Assembly (NCBI GenBank): GCA_020633975.1
Contig: JACKCR010000002.1
Location: forward strand, 1,426,001 to 1,490,000
Source of the DNA: Candidatus Eiseniibacteriota bacterium
GTDB lineage: Bacteria > Eisenbacteria > RBG-16-71-46 > CAIMUX01
DNA: 64,000 nt
Direction: 5' to 3'
This document shows positions 33,793 through 41,387 of the stretch, one piece after another. Made by a program: the position numbers and the translations under genes. Below the pieces are notes generated by a model, which was given only the letters and a program-made list of their open reading frames with translations, did no database searches and was not told the DNA's origin. Every line of letters begins with the position of its first letter. Position 1 is the stretch's first letter.

Positions 33793-34803
33793 TCAACGCT
33801 TTTTCCGGACCTCGATCCTGGCGCGGTTGTGAGCCGACAAGGTCTTCGAGAATACATGAGTGCCATCGCCGCGGGCGACGAAGAAGAGGTCGTCGACTCC
33901 AGGCTCGGGGCGAACGGCGGCCCAGAGCGCGTCCCTCCCCGGGGCACAGATCGGGCCCGGTGGAATTCCGGGGTACCGGTACGTGTTGTAAGGAGAGTCG
34001 ACCTCCAAGTCCCGGTAGAGAACACGGCCGGGCGGTCTGCCGAGCGCGAAGAGAACCGTAGGATCGGACTCGAGCTTCATCCCCCGCCGGATCCGGTTCC
34101 AGAAGACGGCCGAGATCCGGGTCCGCTCTTCCGCGACCGCAGCCTCGGCTTCGATCACTGACGCCAGCGCCCACAGTTTGGCGCGGTCGAGACCGAGCTC
34201 GCTGGCCGGTGTGCGGAGACTGTCCTCCCAGAGCCTGGTCGCCGGACGGACGATCTGTTCCAGGGTTCGTTCCGGACTCTGTCCGAGTGGGATCCGGTAG
34301 GTCTCCGGCAGGAAGTACCCGTCGAGGCCAGGGCCTGGCACCCCCTGGGCGTCGAGCCAGGCGGGGTCGGACGCGATCCGCTCGAACTCGGAGGCGGGTG
34401 TCTTGGTCGACTCGGCAAGGAGGGGCAGGACATTGGCGAGCCGCCAGCCCTCGGGAATGGTGACGAGCGTATCCTCGATCTTCCCGCTGGCGAGCCGCTC
34501 CATCAGCTCACGCGTCGTTTCGCCTTCGCGGAAGGAGTAGTAGCCGGGAAAGACGCGCCGGTCCCAACCCTGGAACCTCGCTTCCAGGCGAAGGAGTCGG
34601 CTTTGCTCGGTCCAGCCGGAAGCCTCGAGCCTTCGCGCCACGGACCCGAACGTCTCGCCATTCCGGATCTCGAACAGCTCAGCTCCCGGGTTCGGCGGGC
34701 CGACCGGCGCGGCGAGGAAACGCGCGCGTGCAAACCACAGCCCCCCTGCCGTGACCAACGCAAACACGACGAGGACGAAGAAGGCGAGAAAGAGCCGTCT
34801 CAT
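33793..34803 (-). CDS. mltG: MltG endolytic murein transglycosylase
   Basis: 336 aa from ATG 34803. One N-terminal membrane helix (LFLAFFVLVVFALVTAGGLW), then the YceG/MltG domain: NGETFGSVARRLEASGW, GYYSFREGETTRELMERL, LDGYFLPETYRIPLGQ, WALASVIEAEAAVAEE (Glu218 aligns with the catalytic glutamate), SDPTVLFALG and NTYRYPGIPPGPICAPG. It cuts nascent peptidoglycan strands in the periplasm. The start overlaps the ruvX stop by 1 nt (TGATG). Length is normal for the family. Confidence 0.95.
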   Translation of the reverse strand: MRRLFLAFFVLVVFALVTAGGLWFARARFLAAPVGPPNPGAELFEIRNGETFGSVARRLEASGWTEQSRLLRLEARFQGWDRRVFPGYYSFREGETTRELMERLASGKIEDTLVTIPEGWRLANVLPLLAESTKTPASEFERIASDPAWLDAQGVPGPGLDGYFLPETYRIPLGQSPERTLEQIVRPATRLWEDSLRTPASELGLDRAKLWALASVIEAEAAVAEERTRISAVFWNRIRRGMKLESDPTVLFALGRPPGRVLYRDLEVDSPYNTYRYPGIPPGPICAPGRDALWAAVRPEPGVDDLFFVARGDGTHVFSKTLSAHNRARIEVRKKR

Positions 34804-35339
34804 CAGGATCGGTCTCCGGCCAGGTCGGGAGCCCCGGGACTCCCTGCGTCAAGAAACTCTTGAAGCAGGATCTCCGCGGCGAGCCGATCGATCGCCCCCT
34901 TGTCGCGGCGCTGTCCGCGGCGTGCCATCCTGAGTCTGGATTCCGCTTCGACGCTGGTCAGGGTCTCGTCCCAGTAGACCACGGACAGACCGAGCTCTCG
35001 CTCGATCCATCCACCGAGCGACTGGATCTCCGCGGAGAGCGAACCGGGAGGAGCGTTCACAGCGGCGTCGAGTCCAACGCTCGTGGCCGCGTTCGCTGCG
35101 TTGTCGTGGTTGTCGTGGTCGTCGTCGTGGTCGAAGTCGTCATCGTTGTCGTTGACCGGAAGGCCGAGCACGACGCACGCATACTCCCCACTCTCGGCCA
35201 GCGACCTGAGGTGCCGATGGAAGGACCGACCGGGACGCTTCTCGAACGTCGGCAGTCCGGTCGCGAGGATCCGGTTCGAGTCCGAGCGCGCGAGCCCGCA
35301 CCGCTTGGTTCCGTAGTCGATCGCGAGAAGCGAGCTCAA
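34803..35339 (-). CDS. ruvX: RuvX/YqgF Holliday-junction-resolvase-like protein with acidic insert
   Basis: 178 aa from TTG 35339, overlapping the upstream stop (TTGA). RNase-H-like fold of the YqgF family: LLAIDYGTKRCGLARSD, CVVLGLPVN, VVYWDETLTSVEAESRLR and KGAIDRLAAEILLQEFLD, with the Asp and Glu metal ligands in place. Family members take part in rRNA (pre-16S) processing or recombination. Between the GLPVN and the GSLSAEIQ helix, residues 64-97 are an extra stretch of Asp/Asn/His then Ala/Asn residues (NDNDDDFDHDDDHDNHDN), where relatives have only a few residues. The core motifs flanking it are intact. Confidence 0.88.
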   Translation of the reverse strand: MSSLLAIDYGTKRCGLARSDSNRILATGLPTFEKRPGRSFHRHLRSLAESGEYACVVLGLPVNDNDDDFDHDDDHDNHDNAANAATSVGLDAAVNAPPGSLSAEIQSLGGWIERELGLSVVYWDETLTSVEAESRLRMARRGQRRDKGAIDRLAAEILLQEFLDAGSPGAPDLAGDRS

Positions 35340-35806
35340 GCGCCGTCTCCGCCCTCCGCGGGGCGCCGCGACTTCGCCATACAGACTCGGGTTCCCGTCC
35401 CCATCTGGATGTCGAAGTCGACGCGATCCATCATCGCCTTCATGATGAAGATCCCTCGGCCCCGGCTCTTGAGGATTCCTTCGGGTCCGGTCGGATCGAG
35501 CGCACTGACCTCTTCTAGGTCGAAGCCGGGTCCGGTGTCTGTCACCTCGATCTGGAGTTCGTCGTCCCCCAAGAGGAATCGGAACACGACCGGGCGCATG
35601 ACATCGTGGCCGTGCGCATGTTGGACGGCGTTCGTCGCCGCCTCGATCACGGAGTTCGCGATCGCATCGGTGTCATCTCGATCGAAGTCCATGTCGTGAC
35701 AGATCGCTTGCACCAACTGATCGACGACGACCAGTAGCTCCAAGCGGCTCGGCATCTGGAAGACGATCGAGCGGTCAGCCGGGAAGTCGCACTGCGGAAG
35801 AGTCAT
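35336..35806 (-). CDS. RsbW/SpoIIAB-type histidine-kinase-like ATPase (anti-sigma kinase)
   Basis: 156 aa from ATG 35806. HATPase_c fold: N-box IEAATNAVQHAHGHD, G1 VTDTGPGFDLEEV, G2 SRGRGIFIMKAMMDRV. Proteins of this type phosphorylate a STAS-domain anti-sigma antagonist and sequester a sigma factor. The partner STAS protein is encoded just upstream (ends 24 nt away), so the pair forms a partner-switch module. No sigma factor or PP2C phosphatase gene is adjacent. Confidence 0.88.
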   Translation of the reverse strand: MTLPQCDFPADRSIVFQMPSRLELLVVVDQLVQAICHDMDFDRDDTDAIANSVIEAATNAVQHAHGHDVMRPVVFRFLLGDDELQIEVTDTGPGFDLEEVSALDPTGPEGILKSRGRGIFIMKAMMDRVDFDIQMGTGTRVCMAKSRRPAEGGDGA

Positions 35807-35829
35807 GAACGCCTCTGAGGCCGCACGGC

Positions 35830-36192
35830 CTAGTTCTTCTGGCCCGTGACGTCTCCCTCGAAGCTCGCGATGGCGTCCTCTTCCTTGTCGAACACCTGGA
35901 ACACGGTGTTGAGCCGCGTCACCATGAAGATCGAGTCGATCCGCCGAGAAATCCGCATCAGCTTCACGATGCCGCCGTTCTGCGTGGCCGTGATGTGCGC
36001 GGACATGAGGATACCGAGGCCGGTCGAGTTCACCCAGGAGACGTCCTTGAGATCGATGACGATCTTCTTGTACCCCTGGTTGAGGATCGAGAGGATCGTC
36101 TCCCTGACCGAGTCTGCATCCGGCCCGCCCATGAGCTGGCCGGAGAGCCGGACGACATAGACATCCCCAATGGCCTCTTGCTTGATCTTCAT
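35830..36192 (-). CDS. STAS-domain anti-sigma factor antagonist
   Basis: 120 aa from ATG 36192, overlapping the rluD stop (ATGA). SpoIIAA/RsbV-like STAS domain: DVYVVRLSGQLMGGPDADSV, KKIVIDLKDVSWVNSTGLG, with Ser56 at the site that the partner kinase phosphorylates, then ISRRIDSIFMVTRLNTVFQV. It should bind the neighbouring kinase when unphosphorylated. The Lys-rich C-terminus is short. The start in the rluD end is supported because the ORF upstream is only an out-of-frame extension. Confidence 0.88.
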   Translation of the reverse strand: MKIKQEAIGDVYVVRLSGQLMGGPDADSVRETILSILNQGYKKIVIDLKDVSWVNSTGLGILMSAHITATQNGGIVKLMRISRRIDSIFMVTRLNTVFQVFDKEEDAIASFEGDVTGQKN

Positions 36193-37214
36193 CCGTTCAT
36201 CCCCCTCTCCGCGAGCCGATACAACACTTCGTCCATGTCCTTCGGGACCGGCGCCTCGCACCGTACCCGCCTCCCATCCCCCGGACGGTCGAAGGCCAGA
36301 TGATAGGCGTGGAGCGCCTGGCGGTTCAACCGACGCGCGAGAGTCTGATACACCGAGCGCTCTGGGCCGGCGAACCGCTCCACCCAGAGTGCGTCCCGAC
36401 CATACGTTGGATCTCCGAACACCGGGTGGCCGATATGAGAGAAGTGGACCCGAATCTGGTGGGTCCGCCCCGTCTCGAGGACCGCTTCGACCAGGGTGAG
36501 CTGCTCGAAACGCTCTAGCACCCTCCAGTTGGTCGCCGCCTCCCGACCTTGCCTCCGCACCGCCATCCTCGTCCGTTCCCGGGAGTGGCGTCCGATCGGG
36601 GCGTCGATCCGGCCCGCCTCTGCGCCTAGGTTCCCCCAGACGAGCGCAACGTAGCGCCGGGAGACGGAGCGTTCGCGGATCTGCTTCCCCAGCGACTGGT
36701 ACCCGACGGGGGTTCGAGCAACGACCATCAGCCCCGAGGTCGCGCGGTCCAGCCGGTGGACGATCCCGGGCCGCTCCTGCGGGCCGGGCGGATCCCAATC
36801 CGGATACCGGTGGAGCAACCCGTGCACCACGGTCGCGCGCTTGGGACCCGAGCCTGGGTGGACCTGGACCCCGGCCGGTTTGTCGATGACGACGAAGTCC
36901 TCTTCCTCGTAGACGATGCCGAGCGAGACGTCTTCCGGCTCGAGCTCCGTCTTGGCGGGAGCGGGGATGACGAGGTGCACCGTCTCCCCCAGCGACACCT
37001 TGCGGCGTGCAGGAACCGGTTCCCCATCCACAGTGACCCGGCCCTCTTTGATCCAGCTCTGGATCTGGGAGCGGGACACGTCGGGACATCGGTCGCTCAG
37101 CCACACGTCTACGCGACGTGCCGGTTCGCTCTCCTCGACCCGGAACTCTCGCCTGGTCTCGTGCGCGTTTCCGGTGCCGTCGCTGTCGTGGTGGCGTTCG
37201 TTGCGGTCGTTCAT
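36189..37214 (-). CDS. rluD: RluD-type 23S rRNA pseudouridine synthase
   Basis: 341 aa. S4 RNA-binding domain (about 35-95: ARRVDVWLSDRCPDVSRSQI, GRVTVDGEPVPAR) then the RluA-family catalytic domain: DFVVIDKPAGVQVHPG, GIVHRLDRATSGLMVVA with catalytic Asp156, ETGRTHQIRVHFSHIGHPVF and RQALHAYHLAF. Family members modify U1911/1915/1917 of 23S rRNA (E. coli RluD) or other U residues; specificity cannot be told from sequence. The C-terminus overlaps the STAS start. Upstream is lspA, a frequent pairing (lspA-rluD) in bacteria. Confidence 0.94.
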   Translation of the reverse strand: MNDRNERHHDSDGTGNAHETRREFRVEESEPARRVDVWLSDRCPDVSRSQIQSWIKEGRVTVDGEPVPARRKVSLGETVHLVIPAPAKTELEPEDVSLGIVYEEEDFVVIDKPAGVQVHPGSGPKRATVVHGLLHRYPDWDPPGPQERPGIVHRLDRATSGLMVVARTPVGYQSLGKQIRERSVSRRYVALVWGNLGAEAGRIDAPIGRHSRERTRMAVRRQGREAATNWRVLERFEQLTLVEAVLETGRTHQIRVHFSHIGHPVFGDPTYGRDALWVERFAGPERSVYQTLARRLNRQALHAYHLAFDRPGDGRRVRCEAPVPKDMDEVLYRLAERGMNG

Positions 37215-37231
37215 CGTTGGCTTCGTCTGCG

Positions 37232-37828
37232 TTACCGATTCGGTTCGGAGTATCGGTTGAGATCGTCGGACTCTGTGTGCGCAGTGTCGGCTGCGGTTCC
37301 TACCGTGGGGCTCTCTGCCGCGTCCTCTGCGGCGCCGTCGGCAATGTCATCCACGTTCTCGGCCGTCTGGTTCGCGCCGCCTTCACGGAGCATCTGGATA
37401 GCGAGGAGTGCGACCCCGACGCTGATGCCCGAGTCCGCGATGTTGAAGAACGGGAATCGATGGTTCCCGATCCCGAAGTTCGCGAAGTCGATCACCTCTC
37501 CCAGCCACAACCGGTCCAGCAAGTTGCCCACGGCCCCGCCGAGGATGAGGCCGAGGGAGAAGAGAAGGAACGGTCGGCGGTACCGCGCCGAGTGTGCGAG
37601 CGTAACGAGTACGAGAATGGAGAGCACGGACACGCCGACGAAGAACCAGCGATTCCCCTGGAAGAGTCCGAACGCTGCGCCATCGTTGTGGATGTACGTC
37701 CACTTGAGAAAGTCGCCCAGCACCGGGATCGACTGACCGAGTGTCATCGACCGATAGACGATCTGCTTCGTCACGATGTCGAGGACGAGGATGAGGCTCG
37801 CGGTGAGATAGAACAGCCTGAAGATCAT
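37232..37828 (-). CDS. lspA: signal peptidase II (prolipoprotein)
   Basis: 198 aa. Four membrane segments with the two catalytic Asp regions: ILGGAVGNLLDRLWLGEVID and FPFFNIADSGISVGVALLAI; also DIVTKQIVYRSM and HNDGAAFGLFQ. Cleaves lipidated prolipoproteins, consistent with the lipoproteins in the window. The C-terminal about 45 residues form an unusual acidic, Ala/Asp-rich tail (ENVDDIADGAAEDAAESP) absent from most family members, probably cytoplasmic and disordered. It is followed 17 nt on by rluD. Confidence 0.95.
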   Translation of the reverse strand: MIFRLFYLTASLILVLDIVTKQIVYRSMTLGQSIPVLGDFLKWTYIHNDGAAFGLFQGNRWFFVGVSVLSILVLVTLAHSARYRRPFLLFSLGLILGGAVGNLLDRLWLGEVIDFANFGIGNHRFPFFNIADSGISVGVALLAIQMLREGGANQTAENVDDIADGAAEDAAESPTVGTAADTAHTESDDLNRYSEPNR

Positions 37829-37847
37829 GCAAACTCCGGGGCGCGTC

Positions 37848-38678
37848 TCACGCGGCCGTGTACGATTCGATGAGACGCACGAGGAGACGCGTCACCTTGG
37901 GCGACGCCTCCGCCGCCACGGCCAGGATGCGCGGAATGTCGACGGGCTCGAGGGCATCGGGCAGGCCCATGTCGGTGATCACCGCCAGCGCGCAGACCAT
38001 CATCCCGCCGTGCACCGCAACCAGCACCTCAGGAACCAGCGACATGCCGACGACGTCCGCGCCGATCCAGCGCAGGAACCGGTACTCCGCACGCGTCTCG
38101 AGGTTGGGACCTGCCACCGCCACGAACACGCCCTTGCGGAGCGGGATCTTCTCTTCGAGCGCGAGCGTCTCCACCCGTTCGACCATGGAGAGGTCGTACG
38201 GTTCGGACATGTCGGGAAACCGGGGACCGAGACTGTCGTCGTTCGGACCGATGAGTGGGTTTGCGCCGATGAGGTTGATGTGATCGGTCGTGACGAAGAG
38301 ATCGCCCGCACGGTAGTTCGGGTCCATCCCCCCCACCGCGTTCGTGAGCAGGAGTCGATCCACCCCGAGCCCACGGAGCACGCGGATCGGGTAGGTCACG
38401 TCTTCCATCGAGTAGCCTTCGTAGAAGTGGATCCGGCCGCTCATCACGATACAGGGCCGTCCCCCGATGTGACCGCACTCGAGCTCACCCTTGTGGCTCT
38501 CGGTGGTGGAAACCGGGAAGTGTGGGATCTCTCCGTACGGGATCCGTGCCTCGACGGTCATGTCACCGGAAACGCCACCGAGCCCGGTCCCGAGCACGAG
38601 TCCGAACTCCGGCGTGGTCGCAAAGCGGCTTCGGATGAAAGCCACCGACTCGTCGATTCGATCCTTGAGGTCGCTCAC
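37848..38678 (-). CDS. purine nucleoside phosphorylase
   Basis: 276 aa. PNP/MTAP family (class II trimer type): GLVLGTGLGG, STTESHKGELECGHIGGRP, GRIHFYEGYSMEDVTYPIRV, LLTNAVGGMDPNYRAGDL, VAGPNLETRAEYRFL and GADVVGMSLVPEV. It phosphorolyses guanosine/inosine to base and ribose-1-phosphate; the Asn/Glu-type purine specificity residues were not resolved. Lies between divIVA and lspA in the same operon. Confidence 0.92.
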   Translation of the reverse strand: MSDLKDRIDESVAFIRSRFATTPEFGLVLGTGLGGVSGDMTVEARIPYGEIPHFPVSTTESHKGELECGHIGGRPCIVMSGRIHFYEGYSMEDVTYPIRVLRGLGVDRLLLTNAVGGMDPNYRAGDLFVTTDHINLIGANPLIGPNDDSLGPRFPDMSEPYDLSMVERVETLALEEKIPLRKGVFVAVAGPNLETRAEYRFLRWIGADVVGMSLVPEVLVAVHGGMMVCALAVITDMGLPDALEPVDIPRILAVAAEASPKVTRLLVRLIESYTAA

Positions 38679-38844
38679 GTTGCTTCCGTCTCCTTCGGCA
38701 CCCTCGTCCGGAAGGGGCGTAGGCGCCCGCCGGTCCTCAACCGCCTAGTGGGCCTCGGCGTCGGACATGCCAAGGCCGGACGTCTCCGCGAGGAGTCGTC
38801 CGGCCCGCAATCCGCCAGGAAGGTCGACGCCGAACTGGGCCCTG

Positions 38845-39681
38845 CTAGTCGGCGCGACGCGGTTCGTACTCGTCGAGCTCCTCGGACGCGTCGACCTGGA
38901 AGAACCCTTCGCGACGTTCCTGAACCTCGAAGAACCCTTCCGGATCCCCACCCGCCGAGTCGGCTGCCGACGCGGAGCGGTAGGTGTTCCGTTCATCGAA
39001 GGGTAGCTCTTCGCGATCCCGGGTGCCCATCCAATCTTCGGATTCCGTTTCGACGGCGACGCTGTTCGCGCGGCTGACGGCCGCGGCGACACGGCGCGGA
39101 GCCGTCGTCGTCCCGGAACGATGATCGGAAACCGGAGCCCGGGGCGCGGAAACCCTCGCGTACTCCTTGTCTCTACTGCTCGACCGAGACAGCGCCTCGT
39201 GGGCGTCGTCGGCGATCGAGTCGATCTCACCGAACTGCTCTTCGTGATCGGAGAGCACGGTGAGCTGACCTTCGAGCATCGCCTTGAAGCGACGGACGTA
39301 GGTCTCCTTCTTGTTCGCGAGTCCCTCGATCTCCTGAACGAGCCGCTGGAGACGCTCGCGGGAGTCCTCCAGGATCCGCTCCGCACGGGAGTGGGCGTCC
39401 TGGATGATCCGCTGCGCTTCGCGGTCCGATGCCTCGCGCGACTCGCTGGCGATCCGCTCCGCGGTCACCAAGGAGTTGCGCAAACTCTTCTCGAGATCTC
39501 GGTACTCGTCGAGCCGTTCGTCCTGGTAGCTGATCTTCTCAGCCATCATCGCGTTCTCTTGCACGACCTTCTCGAACTCGGACGCGACGAGTTCCAGGAA
39601 CATTCGGACTTCTTCCGGGTCCACCCCTCGCAGTGTACGCTTGAACGTCTGCTTACGGATGTCCAACGGGGAGAGCTGCAT
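38845..39681 (-). CDS. DivIVA-family coiled-coil protein
   Basis: 278 aa from ATG 39681 (GGAGG 9 nt upstream). N-terminal DivIVA domain: LSPLDIRKQTFKRTLRGVDP and EEVRMFLELVASEFEKVVQE. A long coiled coil follows (about 45-165: EYRDLEKSLRNSLVTAERIA, SREASDREAQRIIQDAHSR). The C-terminal third is low-complexity and acidic, ending VDASEELDEYEPRRAD. In relatives, DivIVA-type proteins mark curved membranes at septa or poles; Gram-negative versions act in growth or development. First gene of the operon ending with mltG. Confidence 0.88.
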   Translation of the reverse strand: MQLSPLDIRKQTFKRTLRGVDPEEVRMFLELVASEFEKVVQENAMMAEKISYQDERLDEYRDLEKSLRNSLVTAERIASESREASDREAQRIIQDAHSRAERILEDSRERLQRLVQEIEGLANKKETYVRRFKAMLEGQLTVLSDHEEQFGEIDSIADDAHEALSRSSSRDKEYARVSAPRAPVSDHRSGTTTAPRRVAAAVSRANSVAVETESEDWMGTRDREELPFDERNTYRSASAADSAGGDPEGFFEVQERREGFFQVDASEELDEYEPRRAD

Positions 39682-39972
39682 GTCGTCCAACCTCCGGCGT
39701 GATGCGGCGGCACTCCCTGCCCCCACACGGCTCCATACCTCCAGTGGAGGTACGAAGGCCTTCGGAGCTGAACTCTGCAGCCGGCCTCGGGTTTCCCAGC
39801 CACGAGTGCTCCGAAGGCTCGTAGAGTACAAAGCGAACCGAAGCGGCGCAAAGACTTTTCCTATCGCAACTTCGATTCTCCGGCACCGCTCCGGGACGGA
39901 GTGCTACGCTAGGCAGCGCCTTCGCGACCTCATCCGCCTCTTGTCACTTCATCCCGAGAGGAGAGAACGCTC

Positions 39973-41016
39973 GTGAGCGACCTGCACGGCGCCTACGCCA
40001 AGCACGAGGACCCAAACACCGTCGGGATCACCTTTCCCGAGCACATGAACCTCCTCCAGAAGGCGTTCCCGTTCGCCACGGGCGAGTTCAGCGGGGTGAT
40101 GCGGGAGCTGATGCTGGCCGGGAAGATCATCTCGAGCAAAGTGCGTCGCGCCGGTCTCGTCCACGAAATGGGGCTCACCGGACGAGTGAACGTCCAGGGG
40201 GAACAAGTGCAGTTCCTCGACGAGTTCTCAAACGAAACGATCGTCCGGATGCTCGGAACGAGCGGTCACGTCTGTGTGATGTCCTCCGAGGAGAACGCGG
40301 ACCCGATCCCCGTCGCACCGGGCTACCCATGCGGAAAGTACGTCGTCACGATCGATCCTCTGGACGGCTCGACGAACATCGACGTGAACGTGTCGACCGG
40401 AACCATCTTCTCGGTGCATGAACGGGTCACCGCATCCGGGCCGGGCACACTCGAGGACGTCCTCCAACCCGGCTCCACCCAGGTCGCGGCGGGGTACATC
40501 ATCTACGGGTCGTCCACGATGATGGTCTACGCAGCGCGGGACTGTGGCGTCTACGGGTTCACCCTGGACCCGACCATCGGAGAGTTTCTCCTCTCCCACC
40601 CCAACATAAAGACTCCCGAGCACTCCACGGTGTACTCGGCGAACGAGGGCAACACCTCGAGCTGGTCACCGGAGGACCGAGAACTCGTGCGGGCGCTCCG
40701 CGACGGCGAAGGCCCGGGTGGGACGCCGCTGACGGCGCGCTACGTCGGCTCGCTCGTCTCCGACTTCCACCGGAACCTCCTCCGGGGAGGCATCTACTTC
40801 TACCCCGCAACCCAGGCGAAGCCGAACGGCAAGCTACGACTGCTCTCGGAATGCAACCCGCTGGCCTTCGTCGCCGAACAGGCGGGCGGAATGGCTACGA
40901 ACGGAGCGGAACGGATCCTCGACATCGTCCCGAAGGAGCTACACCAGCGGGTGCCGCTCTACATCGGGAGCCGGGCCGAGGTTCAGTACGTGGTCGACGC
41001 GTTCCGTCGACGGTAG
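39973..41016 (+). CDS. fbp: class I fructose-1,6-bisphosphatase
   Basis: 347 aa from GTG 39973. Contains the metal/phosphate-binding VVTIDPLDGSTNIDVN, the ESEENAD-like SSEENADPIPVAPG, YIIYGSSTMMVYA, YVGSLVSDFHRNLLRGGIYF and LRLLSECNPLAFVAEQAGG. Together these define FBPase class I, which hydrolyses fructose-1,6-bisphosphate in gluconeogenesis. The 291-nt gap to divIVA (divergent) carries no recognised element. A GC-rich tandem repeat follows the stop. Confidence 0.94.
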   Translation: MSDLHGAYAKHEDPNTVGITFPEHMNLLQKAFPFATGEFSGVMRELMLAGKIISSKVRRAGLVHEMGLTGRVNVQGEQVQFLDEFSNETIVRMLGTSGHVCVMSSEENADPIPVAPGYPCGKYVVTIDPLDGSTNIDVNVSTGTIFSVHERVTASGPGTLEDVLQPGSTQVAAGYIIYGSSTMMVYAARDCGVYGFTLDPTIGEFLLSHPNIKTPEHSTVYSANEGNTSSWSPEDRELVRALRDGEGPGGTPLTARYVGSLVSDFHRNLLRGGIYFYPATQAKPNGKLRLLSECNPLAFVAEQAGGMATNGAERILDIVPKELHQRVPLYIGSRAEVQYVVDAFRRR

Positions 41017-41034
41017 TCGCCCCGCGGCGACGCC

Positions 41035-41170
41035 CACGACCCACACGACCCACGTGGCCGGCATGGCTGGCACGACCCACACGACCCGCACGGCCGGCAT
41101 GCCCGGCATGGCTGGCACGACCCACACGACCGGCATGCCCGGCATGGCCGGCGCGACCCGCATGACCCGC
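41035..41170. repeat. GC-rich tandem repeat (three units plus remnant)
   Basis: Three units beginning CACGACCCACACGACC at 41035, 41071 and 41116, of 36, 45 and 36 bp (the middle one has an extra 9 bp), each ending GGCATGGC(T/C)GG. A partial, degenerate unit follows to about 41170. It lies directly downstream of fbp and looks like a minisatellite. Reading frames across it encode only low-complexity Gly/Ala/His/Arg and are not genes. Confidence 0.85.
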
Positions 41171-41295
41171 AAACGACCCGCAAATGACTGACTCCCAGTC
41201 CTATCGGCTATACCTCTGAAGCGGAATGTGAAGGGTCATTTCCCCCATTCCCCGGCGTGCTGGATGATTCTGTTCGTGGCGTCGATCGAGTTCGA

Positions 41296-41301
41296 TATAC
41301 T
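41296..41301 (+). promoter_or_regulatory. -10 element upstream of the metalloprotease
   Basis: TATACT, 87 nt before the GTG start. The upstream -35 region (TTCGTG, 17 nt away) is poor, so the promoter is only probable. Confidence 0.35.
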
Positions 41302-41387
41302 GGTGCTTCGAGTTTCCCTCGACGACTCGACCCGCGCATGGCCCGGACTCCGCCTGGCATGGCTTCAGGCTGGGGAGTTCATGGCTC

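Larger units (their letters stand above)
41017..41387. other. intergenic region with minisatellite and promoter
   Basis: 371 nt between fbp and the metalloprotease gene. Contains the 36/45/36-bp repeat (41035-41170) and a -10 element (41296-41301). No gene is seen. Confidence 0.5.

Noticed and set aside
41035-41170. CRISPR-like repeats
   Set aside because: Units are contiguous, degenerate and without unique spacers; no cas genes are present.
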